From Antedon mediterranea (lineage: Eukaryota > Echinodermata > Crinoidea > Comatulida > Antedonidae), in the NCBI RefSeq assembly GCF_964355755.1, contig NC_092673.1, positions 5,029,001 to 5,093,000 on the forward strand: a stretch of DNA of 64,000 nucleotides, given 5' to 3'. Positions 49,562 to 61,656 of the stretch are shown here, one piece after another. The notes below the pieces were generated by a model. The model was not told the DNA's origin and did no database searches. It saw only the letters and a program-made list of their open reading frames with translations. Each line of letters starts with the position of its first letter. Within the stretch, counting starts at the first letter, position 1. Made by a program: the position numbers and the translations under genes.

Positions 49562-49808
49562 AGGCCTGTTTATACTACGGCGATAACTATAACTATATAT
49601 ATTGTTAACGATAGTTTTAATTCTGTGTCGCGTTTACACTACAACGGTTTTATCGTTCTATGACTCGCCTTTTTTGTTCACAATCATGACGGACTCAGAA
49701 GACGATTATTTGTTATGCCTTCTGCTATATAAAAAAAAGGTGTCAACTGAAAAAAAAAGCCCTAAATGTTGGTGTCCCCTGACTTGGGGACACCAACAAC
49801 AACAGTAG
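49562..49808 (+). mobile_element. Harbinger-like element left end with hairpin
   Basis: TAA (49559-49561) is followed by AGGCCTGTTTATACTACGGC, GATAACTATAAC, close to the H1 MITE end. A second end-like CGTTTACACTACAACGG lies at about 49632. A 12-bp perfect stem (49768-49779 with 49786-49797, GTTGGTGTCCCC) closes the fragment. The matching right end was not found nearby. Confidence 0.65.
49686..49808 (+). pseudogene. possible truncated Harbinger transposase N-terminus
   Basis: An ATG at 49686 opens a 40-residue frame starting MTDSEDDYLLCLLLYKKK. PIF/Harbinger transposases commonly begin with an acidic M-x-D-S-D/E-E/D stretch followed by a leucine-rich segment and a basic run, so this looks like the very start of one. 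The frame then turns into a hairpin-encoded CWCPLTWGHQQQQ and stops. The DDE catalytic region is absent. It sits directly inside a Harbinger-like left end, which raises the likelihood. Non-functional; the assignment rests on 18 residues plus context. Confidence 0.4.
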
Positions 49809-51314
49809 TCCGGTATAACTATAAATAGTATACGTTTATTACGGTATCCCGCCTATAAGAAGTATTTTTGTCTGTAGTGTGTGTCTGCTGTGAACACAAA
49901 AAAAAGGATTTTTTTCACTAAATTTAAACCACATATAGATATATGGTCACGGACGGCTCTATTAAATGTTGAAAGCAATCCGGGCTAGGATCCCATATCT
50001 GGACCACTTTTTATTCTTTTAAATTTTATCAAAATTTCCAGACTGATATCTTTATCATCGAACTTGATCCTCTTTCTTTTTTTACTCCTGATTGTAATTT
50101 TAATGATTTTACTTTATTATTATTTTATTATTATGAGTTATAATTGAATATCCAGGTCTCAAATTAGTGTCCTGGTGTTGGTCGAGTTCAGTATACCCGG
50201 GGGCACAATAATTAATTCAGAGATAATAATCACATCAAATTACAGTTTAAGATCAGATAATCCGACAAAATGAGTGTGAGGATTTCTATTAAGTAGTACA
50301 TTACGAATCTTTTCATTTAAGCTGTACGCGCGATTTACTTCGTAAGATATGGTTGTGAAGTGGTCTCGTTCGCCATAGATCATCGAGCGAGGCGCTTATC
50401 GAGTGTCTTTAAATCCCACTCTTCGTGCGTTGACCCGCGTAAAGTTAACGCCTTTATGTATAGTCTGCTCGTCGTGCGGCGCGCAATGTTGGACCTTTTC
50501 TATTTTGGTTCGCCGAAAAAATATACCATTGTCGCTTGGAAGATAATATTTGTTTTGTTAAAATAGGTTTGTCTATATAACCAATTATTACAACGTTATG
50601 GACAGAATGTCCGAATGATATTAAGTGTTAGTGGTTACATATTTTGCTACCGTCTAAGTGAAGTGAGTAATATAAAGCGCTCTTCAAATACGCATTAGCT
50701 GTTGAGTTTTTTTTTGCTACGAGTAAACACTTTAAAAAGGTCTGCTGTCGGGCACATGGAATTGGTATATAGTGTCATTGCTATGAATCATATGAAATAT
50801 TTAGCGGTTTGTTCATAAAACGGTTGTCTAATACGTAACGCGTAATTCGTTAGGGATAAATAATCCATTAATAGATATTATTAACAGACAAATTAATTTA
50901 TCAAGTGAGTGATTGCATGTAACAAAAACAACATGTTAATGTACTGCCTACACACACGCTATTTAGTTACTTTAGTAGTAGATAATAACGTATTGCAAGA
51001 ATTGGACCATGGGCCTGTAAATAAAAAGTGTTTATGTTTTTATAAGGCATGAATTCAAGGTTTCAAAGGTAATTGAATTGAATCACATGGTTATGCATAT
51101 TAATTATAATGCATTTATTTATTTTAAACAACGTCTAGTAGAAAAACAAAAGTTACACACAGTATAATTATATTCAGAGGAAACCCCTTTGGGGACATTT
51201 TCGGGTGAACGAACTAGGCCTAAACGGAGAATATTTTCTAGAACTAGAATATTTTTTAGAACTATACGGCCGACCATATTCAGGGGACACGCCTATTCAG
51301 GGGACAGATCTGCC
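49809..51314. other. non-coding DNA
   Basis: No gene. 51268-51305 has CAGGGGACAC/CAGGGGACAG words similar to the C-tract repeats at 37.3 kb. Confidence 0.5.
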
Positions 51315-51317
51315 TTA

Positions 51318-51455
51318 AGGCCCATTTATAAAACAAAAGAAATATAACAACTTTTCATTCTAGAACTATAAAATAACCATCTATGCTTCCTTTGATGAAA
51401 ATGATATTTTCACACATGCATCAAAAGCATGCTTAGTCCTAGTGTAAATGGGCCT
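51318..51455. mobile_element. PIF/Harbinger-like MITE, family H1, internally deleted copy
   Basis: 138 bp bounded by direct TTA (51315-51317 and 51456-51458). Ends AGGCCCATTTATAAAAC and CCTAGTGTAAATGGGCCT; internal ACTTTTCATTCTAGAACTA and TTTGATGAAAATGATATTTTC match the full H1 copy at 3782-4172. Confidence 0.85.
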
Positions 51456-51458
51456 TTA

Positions 51459-53359
51459 GGATTTCTTACGGTATTAGGCTACATACGGTAAAATATACGT
51501 GTTTCTTTTTGTTGCTATAATGGGCCTATGTATAACTCAATAAAGCATTTTTTTTATTCAGCTATTTTGTCAGCACATTGAACTACTATTCTCTCATTTG
51601 AAAGAACGAGGAATTCATCTCTCGATTCCCCTCCTCGGCTTACATTCAACATTTATATCCTAATCTAACAGATCGTTATCGGATCATTTCGGGTATTTAG
51701 TCAATCCCGAGGTAGCTCAACTAGTCTATTATTTACTTCATTAAATAGAATCCAATCTTAGACAAATCTAAAAAATACCATCAATGTACAACAACCTGAA
51801 ATAAGTTTGATAATGTTGTGTATAAGTAGGGATTCGTGGTAATTCAAATCGCCGAATAAGTACATAGTTATTTTAGAAATAAGTTAAAAAGTGGCCATAA
51901 ACCATCACGTTGTGTAGTTAATTTCATCACACAAACACTTAGCTTAAATATTCGTTTTTCTCTCGCTCTAACTAACTGCCGAAATGCTAGGCCTAAGTGG
52001 TGTCAGCTTTAGCAAAGAATTATCCATTTATCCGACGTTAAACCATCAGACAGAATAAACGAAATTGCGCGACTCATATGATTTAGCATGGCATTACAGG
52101 GTATTTGAGTTTTAATTGAATTTGTAATTACCGTTCATCCACATACATCGCTTCAATAATGAGAAATTAAGCTTGTACACTGCCGACAGCTGCTATTGGC
52201 TTGCCAACTATATCATAAAAAACATTAAAACCTCAATAATAAACATTTACTGATCAGGTACCCCTGTGCAGATTTCAGCGTTAGTTCATTTAAAGTCGCT
52301 AATCTCTCTGGTCCTAATTACGTCACTGCGCACGAGCGTTCCTAACCGATCGTTATGATATCGATGAGATTGGATTCTTCTTCGCAGATTTGAATCATGT
52401 TCGATGAGATTCGATTCTTCTTCGCAGACCTAGAATAAGCTAACAATAAACCAGTCAACGTAGCACATAAAGTGACTGGCAATCCTAATATTCCATGACA
52501 GTGATACGTGTATAATATACGTTGTTCTTTAAGCGTCCCGTTGATAGATTGTCAGTATTTTAAGCTCATTAATTATGAACAAGCATCAAAATAGCAAATG
52601 CTATTATTGAACATCAATTAGAGCCATATTTGTAATGAAATTGCTGCTGTATTTTAAAATGCATTTATCAATATCAGCATCACCACTCATATTTACTTTT
52701 TCATTTAAAAAATATCACCAACAAATATATATCTATATATATATGAGGAGTTCAACAACATACTGCGCTTTTGTTGCTAAAGGGATTTCTACACCATCTA
52801 GGTTTGTTTACTCAAGACAGAGCAGATGTAAGCAGATGTGTTTTTTTATTACAGTAAAATATAAACCTTAATAATCCTATAAATTATATAAATAAAGTTC
52901 AGTTCGGAAACAGGTGGGGCAATGTATCAATTATTTTCATTGGAAACCTGTTATAACATTGTATTTATTTGTTTTACATGTACCTAAATCGACGGATTCA
53001 TTATTTAAATGACATTACTTAACTATGGTTTTACGTTTAATTTGCTTTGTTTTCATTGACTAGTGTTATTTAAAGAGATCCGATTTAATTACCGATGACC
53101 TATGTTTGTCATTAACTTCTCTCTCTACTGCCGAATTGTTTTCTTATCGACAAGTACCGGTTACCGCGATCTCCAAGCATCTTTAAATCCTTCCGAGTCC
53201 ATTTATGATATTCGTGTTTTGAATTGATTTGCAATGGATAAAACAAAAACTGATTTTACATAAACACAAAATGCAACAACTATTCTTTATTGAATTTAAA
53301 GTAGCAAAATGTTTCTACATCATATTGGATATAATTATATTAAATAAATATATTTATCC
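51459..53359. other. non-coding with GC-balanced island and a 40-bp duplication
   Basis: 52050-52450 is repeat-poor and mixed in composition, includes a CRE-like ATTACGTCACTGCG (52317-52330), and ends with a 40-bp direct duplication. Candidate regulatory DNA. The rest is AT-rich; no exon seen. Confidence 0.35.
52361..52430. repeat. 40-bp partial tandem duplication
   Basis: TCGATGAGATTGGATTCTTC, TTCGCAGA at 52361 is repeated from 52401 (TCGATGAGATTCGATTCTTC, TTCGCAGA) with one substitution in about 28 nt. Confidence 0.85.
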
Positions 53360-53500
53360 AAAGGCAAATTAATGAAAAAATGACAATACTGTTACTGGGT
53401 ATCAGTGGCTGGACCTCAATGGAGATACAAAAAAGCAAAAAGTAAAACCGTCATAAAGAAAACACTAGCCCTTCATCAGTGCATGACAATGACAATGACA
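53360..53500 (+). repeat. AAAGGCAAATTACTG dispersed repeat, copy 3
   Basis: AAAGGCAAATTAATGAAAAA, ATGACAATACTGTTACTGGG, GGCTGGACCTCAATGGAGAT, ACAAAAAAGCAAAAAGTAAA: the same order as copies at 9481 and 27865, followed by CCCTTCATCAGTGCATG. Confidence 0.65.
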
Positions 53501-56500
53501 GCTTCTTTTATTTTCTTTGTAAATAAAGTAGATAAATAAACGACAAAATTAACATTTATAATTACAAAATTGATTTAAACAAAGAAAAGGGGAAAATTCT
53601 TGAAGCAGATGCTTAAAAAAGAAAAAAGGTATACCTCCATGATCAGTGCAAGTGAGAGTACTTAGACAAAATATTAAATATGTTTATAAATTAAAACCAA
53701 AATATCAAATACATACCACTACGTAATAGAATAAATAGAACAATTTTGTCATAGAACTGAACAATTTTGACCAATTTCAGCTGTATTTTCGTCCAAAATG
53801 TTGCATTTGTCTTGGAGACTTTTAGTGGATATACGTTCAATAATGATTATATGTGTTATTATTCGTAATTTTCAAACACAATGTCCGAACAATAACAAAA
53901 ATCAGGCTTTGTTATTTTGTTTTATTAAATAAATACAACATTGTTATTTTTCTTATCTGAATTCATGAGTAATGGATAAAATGATGTTTATAATATCTAT
54001 ATACTTCATGAGGGCCTTGTAGGCATATGTAGTAAAAAATGTAATACAATTAGGGCAACCCTAAAACTCATCCCGCAATTCAATTTAAAGTATGTAATAA
54101 CATATATATTTAAAAGAATTAATTTTAAAACCAACAGATAATCTATCTCATGCAATCGCAACATGAAGCACTGTCGGAGTTGCAGTAATAACATGATTGT
54201 TTTTGACAGAAATCAGTTTTCTCAATATTTTAATTCAAACGTCAAACTGTGCCAACTTCCAAAAGTGGTATGGTAGAGATTGGAAAATAATTCACTGTTA
54301 AAAATTTAATTTCAGAATTAAATGAAATAGAATTATGTTATATCTGTTGTCTAGCCCCATCATATCATCATGGGCCTACCCTTGTCTTATAAACAACTTC
54401 CCAGCCCGTAGGATATTTACAGAGGGGTTCATTTTTACACAAAAGGAACACAATCGTCATGAGGCTATAAGTAGGCCGGACCATGGAGAAATAATTCTCC
54501 ACAGTCTAATAATTTATCATCACTTCAACCGCTTTTCTCTAGAAAATGGCACTTTGGGAAGCCTTGGGTGTTTTGTTCGAATCCTCGAACTAAATCCCTG
54601 GTCTTGCCTAATTTCTAACAATTACGAACCTGATATTTTTCAAGTAGGCCTATGGTGAATATTGACTGGAGGCCAAATGGTGCGAAAACGGTCGTATCTT
54701 TAATTAGTTCTATTTTATGACCATTTATATTACAATGTTAATAGCGAGCATGGTTATTACCTCCAATTTGCATTAAAACCTAAAATAAATACGCACACAC
54801 AATGTAATGAGACATGAGGCCTATTGATTGTATGCATTAATTTTTAAATATGTAATTTTAGTCGTTAAATTGCCTTATAGTTTCGTATGTTATGACTCCT
54901 CATGGTCAATGTTACTGGTCGCCAACGCCGAATAGTAACACATGCTGTTTAAAAAATGTAAATATTTACACCATTTTGTAAAGGAATGGAAAATTACATA
55001 ATTAAACACATCTTATGAAAGACGAAAAAAATAAATTACAAACACTTTAATATGACGGAAGTTGGTAACAACTGTTTATTTTTCTGAATTCATAATGCTG
55101 TGTCAATTTATTTAATTTCACTAAGTAATCTATGTTTTAATAGGCCTACAGCTATTCGATACAACAACATACTCTGTTATAAAACAAAAACGCGGTCTAT
55201 ACATTGAGGATTATCATACTAATAAATACAACAGCAGTATTCTTTCTTTTCAAAGCGGTAATTGATTTGGCTCATATTTTTAGTAGACGGATATTGCTAT
55301 TTAAAGGGAAATAATAAACAGAAGATAATGTTTTGTCTTTTAAATTACTTCTCTTTTAACATATTTATTAAAAACCTCAAAGTCCGCCGACTAATATTAT
55401 TCAATCGTAAAACGCCTTAACATTTGGCGATACACGCATGCGTAAAAGTAATAGCCAATGAGGTTGTTAGTTGCAAAAGTGCCGAGACCTTCTTGTCAAG
55501 ACGAAACTTTTAGTAGGCAATGTGTGTGGTACAATCAATCAGTTATATGTTTGCAAAATTCATTTATAATTCTTTTTTTAAATTTAATTAAATAATACAT
55601 ATTTAATAATTAGATAATTGTTATGTGTACATTCTCATGGTTGAGATAGTTATATAAGTTGTTTGAATGTAACGGTTACCAATTCTTTTAAAAGGCCTAA
55701 TTGGTGCAATAAGCTTTCAAAAAATGTTTTCTTGTGGCATCTAAGATATCAATTCTGTCCACACTACTTGTTCTGTTCTCTCGTGAAAAATGCCAGAGAT
55801 GGCCTGTCTTTCTTTTTAATCGTTTGGACACCATTGGAGATAACGTTTAACCTTTAACCTTTACACTTTGAGCTTTCTGTGGTATTTTAAACCTTATTTC
55901 ATTGTATTCGTTTTATAAATTTTCCCTTCTAATTTATTTTATGTGTATATGATTCCAAAATCAAACAATTAATCGTCGATGTTCAGGCACAAATTTTATG
56001 TTTTCGATTTGTATATACAAAACCGGTAACACGAATCTTTTTAATTAATAATATATCGTTACATATTCATTCTAATTTTTTATCTTCAGAACCCCCAAAA
56101 GAACAGTAAATCAGTTTCATGTGCCTCAAATGAATTACTTTTTAAAGAATTTGTTTTGAGTAATTGGTGGGTTAGATAACAGCACTACAAAGTGACCGAA
56201 TCTGCTGTACCCATTTACTATTAAAGTACCCTATTGTACTAATACTTGTGTTGTCAATTGGGGATCAACTAGTTACTAATTGGTTGAATTGTCAGCGCTA
56301 TTCACCGAGACTACCGAAAAGACTCGAATTAATTGCTGCAATGTGCGGGACAAATGCGTTTCGGCCCGGCTGAAGAGTATTGTTCTAATCGGCTTTACCA
56401 ATTATCAAGTTAGAGCCTATGAGAATTGTTGCTCACTTACATGCCATCACCGCGGCATCGTTTTTGATACCGATAGGGACAATCCGATTTTTTAGGATTT

Positions 56501-57139
56501 AATTTTGCATTTAAACTGGTTTTGATTATTATTTAAAGACTTTGTGTTTGTTGTACCTTCTATTTATAATGAATACTTTGTGGAAGCAATTTGGCGATGT
56601 TTTTTTAGTCTTACACAGCTTTGTTCAGAAGTTGGGGATTGTTTTGTTTAAACGGTTTTAAAAAAAGCAAGTAAAATATACTTTGATTGGTCAGATATTT
56701 GCTCTACTTTCTGAGAATACGAAAGTTCTCCAGATCACTAGCCTGATCAATAGCAAACTATTCTTAAATCCGTCTTTTTTGTGTGAATGATTGTAAATTA
56801 TATTAGGCCTACAATAATTTAATCAATTTGTCCTAAATGTGACGTGGTAAGTATGCGTAGGCCTACTAACTCGGTGTTTTCAAATGAGCGCGTTAAGTTG
56901 TCTATTCGCGGCGGCGCGCAGTTTAACGCAAAGCTTACTATTTAAACAGTAACTTATATACAGTTGATGGTTATGTTGAATAATTGTGCACCGTATCGCA
57001 AATAAGGCATGCGCGTATAACGCAAAACTTAAGTTTATTACAGATGGCGCTATAACAAATAAAAAAGCTTATCAAATTAAGTATGCTTAAATTTAGTAAC
57101 AAACGTATTTGGTTACTATACCACTATCATCTGCTTTTA
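53501..57139. other. gene-free DNA
   Basis: No exon or strong repeat. 56280-56500 is GC-balanced (AGCGCTATTCACCGAGAC through GCCATCACCGCGGCATCG) with a 71-codon frame of no known family; possible regulatory island. The 107-codon frame at 54335 shows no domain. Confidence 0.4.
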
Positions 57140-57620
57140 GATATTTCTGCTCCCCGTTGAGGAATTAGCCAATTGGAAACAACAATTTCATAACAAGAAA
57201 AGAATTTAAAAACGATTTCAACCTCGTTACTTAGTCCTGCCATGTTCATAGCCCGACACTTCTCTTGCAATTCAACCGGCACATTCCAACCCAACGGGCA
57301 GTCCTAACTTCCAGGCCCTAAGATACAGTACTGTTGATGCTACAATCCGCTACAGTCACACTGTTACAATTATAGAGGCGCACGGTCTCGTTGTGGGGAC
57401 CAAATCCTGCTGAGAGGCTAATGGCATGAGAAATTAGACCCGTCGAGAAGGCTTGTTCGGTGATCTTTCAACTCATCGCCAAACAGCTCTGACGGCTTGG
57501 ATCTCCAGCGAAGTTCCAATGGTGAAATACTGATTCTAGCGGAGAAATGGCTGTAAAATATGCCGTGTTATGAACGAGGACAAGACACTGTTTCGTTTAT
57601 AACTGTTTTGGCTTGCATAC
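57140..57620. other. longest GC-balanced, repeat-free island
   Basis: Nearly 500 bp of mixed composition without tandem, inverted or retroelement features and without an open frame of note (for example CCAACGGGCAGTCCTAAC, CGCACGGTCTCGTTGTGGGG, GGATCTCCAGCGAAG). It stands out sharply from its AT-rich neighbours. Could be a distal enhancer of NK1 or another gene, or a non-coding exon; undecidable here. Confidence 0.3.
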
Positions 57621-60074
57621 GAATTAATTGCACTGCAGGCAACCACTTTTGGCTAGTTCATGCCAATTGAGAAGTTGATCTATAGTTCTGTTATAATACA
57701 TTTTAGCTATGAGTGTTTTCTTCATAGCCTGATTAAACACTGATACAAATCAATTTCCAACTGGGTACTTGGGTCAGTATAGATTTCATGCTCTTGCTGC
57801 GAAACGTGATCATCCATAAATTGCCAATAAAGAACTACAAATACCACAAACAACCAGCTTTAATAAATACAATGCTGTAACAATACATTAACATTTTTTA
57901 GATACGATTGATTAATGTTTAATACACAAAAATATAATATTACTTTAATGACAGATTTAAGAATGTTCGTTATATTAATAACTTGGAATTTGATCTGATC
58001 TGATCAATCGTTGGACATTGCAAACCGAAACACTGAATTAAGAAATCAAATTATAAGAAATGGAAACAACTCTAAAAAACAACATCTTTCAAGTACCAAA
58101 TTGAGGTATCTTCTCCAGAAAATAAGAGAAGATCAACTATTTTAAAGTACAAACAATATAAGACATTATGATGATAAGTTAAGTGTATTAAATTCAATTC
58201 AAAGTACGATTTATGTTTCGTATCTCAGTAAAAAAACAGATTAACCAAATTGAGAGGGCGAAATCCCAAAAAGAGAAAGCTTGAGATGATGTTTGCCCAA
58301 AAACAGAAACATTGTACAAAAATGTACACTAAAGCACAGTAGAACAAAAAAGACGAGGAGAACAGACGAGAACGAACGAAAAACAAAAACACACAGCAAA
58401 AAAAAATGCAACAGGCTCAGAGATCCATGCTCATAGGTCATTGAAAGAGAAGAAACATTCCGTCCGCTACTGAATTAGGGTCTAAAAAAACTATAATAGC
58501 CAAACAAATGTCTTACTTGTAAAAAGGTATCTGTTCAACTTGAAAATATATAGGTCTAATTTACAAGAATAGACGTTTTTGTTTTTGCAACTATTAAAAT
58601 TCTAGATTATACAAGTTATCTATTCTATAGGGAGGAGTAAAAGCCGATAGGCCTAGTAACAGACGGAATGTAAATCATACGATCTTGATCGCCAACTCAT
58701 CAACTTCAAATTAAAATATTCATTTTAAATTATCTGCTAATTGTCAACAAGAAGCAATTAAATGTTAATGCTTTGAGAAATAAGCGCCATAACATTAATT
58801 ATACAATAGTCGACCGTATCATGCAACATTAATATGACACTATCAAACAATCTACCACTCATAATTCAACTGATATCTAATCGTTGTCAGTTGAATTCAC
58901 GGAGCCAAACTTCATCTAAATCGATTAGGGAATAACATTTTAGTGGTCCCATGTTACCGCCTATGTATTGTTTGTACGCACCGAGAAGCGTAGCAAAACG
59001 TCGGGAAAATGCGAGTTGAAATTGGTATAGTTTTGTTCTTGTCTTTGTTAGCAATCGTAATCGCAACTTCAAAAGACGAACGTGTATTGTACAGTATGCT
59101 AACAACCTAATTTAACATCAATTATCGAATCAGTCTTGCGTATGCCCACGAGACCGTCGGTTATCAGAGATGTAGAAGTAATTGAAGTGGAGTCGGCTAG
59201 TTCTAGAACGAAATAGTATTTTACTCAAATCATCATAACTCTATGATAAACGTCACTTATTGTGGATTCAATTTAAAAGACATTTTTGTTTTGTGCAGTT
59301 ACATCGCTATGTTATCTTCCGTTATATCTTTATGTACTTAAAACATGTTGGTGGCGCTCTATAGGTTTCTAAACGGTACTCCTCTATTTCAAAATATCAA
59401 TTAAAAAACAATGGTTATTATACTCCTCCTTGGTTAGTAAGACATCATAATCTGCAGTGCCCTAACATCAATCGAGGAATAGTAGTTATTATACGATATT
59501 GTATTCATCTATCTCATGGTACATTCTCGTTGTTACAAAATCAGGAATAGACCTACTCATAATATGCGCCAATGACAACTTCTAATTACGAACGCGCGCG
59601 TACAAACATTGATAATTGGGACTAATGCCACACGCACATCGTGATGTCACTATAGCCGTAAATTAATTTTAATGAATCTGAACGAATTAACGATTGCAAA
59701 CTATCTAGAATACCGTAATTATTGAGTGGCGTATTAATTTCATATTTCTATTATACTGGTAATAGTATAGCCGAATGATAATATGCTAAATGAAGTATAT
59801 CATACTTAAATTTATTATGATTTATCTAGCATACGGTTTCATAAACTGTTAATGCCAGTTAATGGTGGATTAACGTTTTGCTTAAAGTGATATTATCTCG
59901 AGTGCCTCGTAACCCAGTGGGCAAAGGTATAGCTTTTCACAAACCAATCAAAATGATATCAATCAGAATGATTACGTTTACCGAAAGGATTATACAGCAT
60001 TTCTACCAATTGTATTAATAATTAATTATCAAAATCAATGACGTCATCGTCATACTTTTAATAATCTGTTATCA
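57621..60074. other. AT-rich non-coding DNA
   Basis: No gene or dispersed repeat recognised; short frames at 58241 and 58887 show no domain. Confidence 0.5.
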
Positions 60075-60225
60075 AGACACACGCTGATTACTAACTGCAT
60101 TATGGGAGTATGTTTCCATACGTTTTTGATCCCAAAAAATGACTGGGGTAATAAATGTTCAGCGCTTAGAGGTTTCACAACATTTATAGGCGCTATATAA
60201 ATCCAGGATATTATTATCATTATAA
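60075..60225 (+). mobile_element. (AAT)n-tailed SINE-like repeat, copy 2 (plus)
   Basis: GCTGATTACTAACTGCATTA, TGGGAGTATGTTT, AAAAAATGACTGGGGTAATA, TTCAGCGCTTAGAGGTTTC, GGCGCTATATAAATCCAGGA, then TATTATTATC. The inverse of 2092-2314 and a close match over about 140 bp. Confidence 0.75.
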
Positions 60226-61656
60226 TCATGATCAAGGTCATGATCAAGATCACAAAATTATCTCTGTTGACGTCATTATCGAACTGGATGTTTCGATGTG
60301 ACGTCATTATTTATGGGAATACACAAATAATAATTTGTTTAGCAAAAAACGCAATGATTATCCGGCTCCTGGCTGGGTATTTAAATTGAGTTTACTTTTT
60401 GCCAATTTGTAGGCTATACATTGTTATTTTGAAAACGTATTGTAAGTACAAACAAATAAAGTTAGGCCTATGTGTCAGATACGGTACGATGCATTTCGAA
60501 GCCATATTATTGCGCCTCAAGAATGTGCCCTAGGAGTGCGATGGGCCGTGTGTTAAGACCAGCAGCTGATTCTCAGTACTGTGTCTATTTACCGAAGTAT
60601 TATAGGAATATTTGGTAATGTTTCACATGTATTTAGTAGTAACCTAACCTTTAACCTAACTTTACACGATACAGGCATCACATGTGATATAAATGAGATG
60701 CTGTATTACAAATATTCCCAAGAAACTCGGAAATAGATAGTACTTTATGTGGAAATACACCAATGAGAATCGTTGGTTTCACGTCCATTCTTATAGTTGC
60801 GTTGTTGTTTCCAATTATAGCAGTATGTCTCTTGTACTTTTACAACCAACAAAAATAAACCAAACTCTAATTTGTTTCTTCAGTTATTAATTGGCCTTAA
60901 TCGTTTTCAAATTACGTTGCCTTTTGTATTACTTATTATTCCACTTCATCAGCGATATTACTCTAAACTATCTGTTCATCTTTATGTCTATTTAATGGTA
61001 TCTTTATATAGATCACAAATGGTCAAATTTAATTTAAAACCTTCATTATTCTGTTACCAATATACGTAATTAGTTTGTAATGCATCGGTTAGTATCTTCC
61101 AATTATTCATCATTGTACACAATGACTTATTGATGTTTAAAATATTGTATCGTTTTTTTATAATCATCTTTATGTCCAATCATTTTTAAAGTGCGTCGCC
61201 AATTAAATAGCAATAAAACTGTAATATAGTTTTGCTCCAAATATAATAAAGTCAATTTCCTTAAAAAATGATCTATAACTTATCAACAAGCTAATGGCAA
61301 AATATAGAGGCTTAACTGGTTGTCCCAACAGGCTGAAATGCATTTTGTTCGAACAATATACATTATACCCAAGCATATCAGGCAAAATTCAGAGAAACAT
61401 CGTACGGAAAAATCAACAATTTTGGGAGCTACCCTTAATTATACTTCAAATGGAAAAAATTAGGGCGCTAATGCTCTTGGCAATGAGGTATGTGACCATT
61501 GAAATTGGGATAGAAGCGTTTTCGGGTTAGAATTGTGCCTAAAAGACAATTTTCACAAATGTATCCTTGTAGCATTATTGATAGAATTGTTTATACTGTA
61601 TGAGTCACCGCATCCATAATTATACTTAACATAAAACTTTAATATCTAAGGTTACA
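60226..61656. other. non-coding DNA
   Basis: Includes short GATCATGATCAAG repeats just after the SINE-like tail; otherwise no feature. Confidence 0.5.

Noticed and set aside
54335-54658. 107-codon open frame as a gene
   Set aside because: No domain, no splice context and composition typical of chance frames in this AT-rich DNA.
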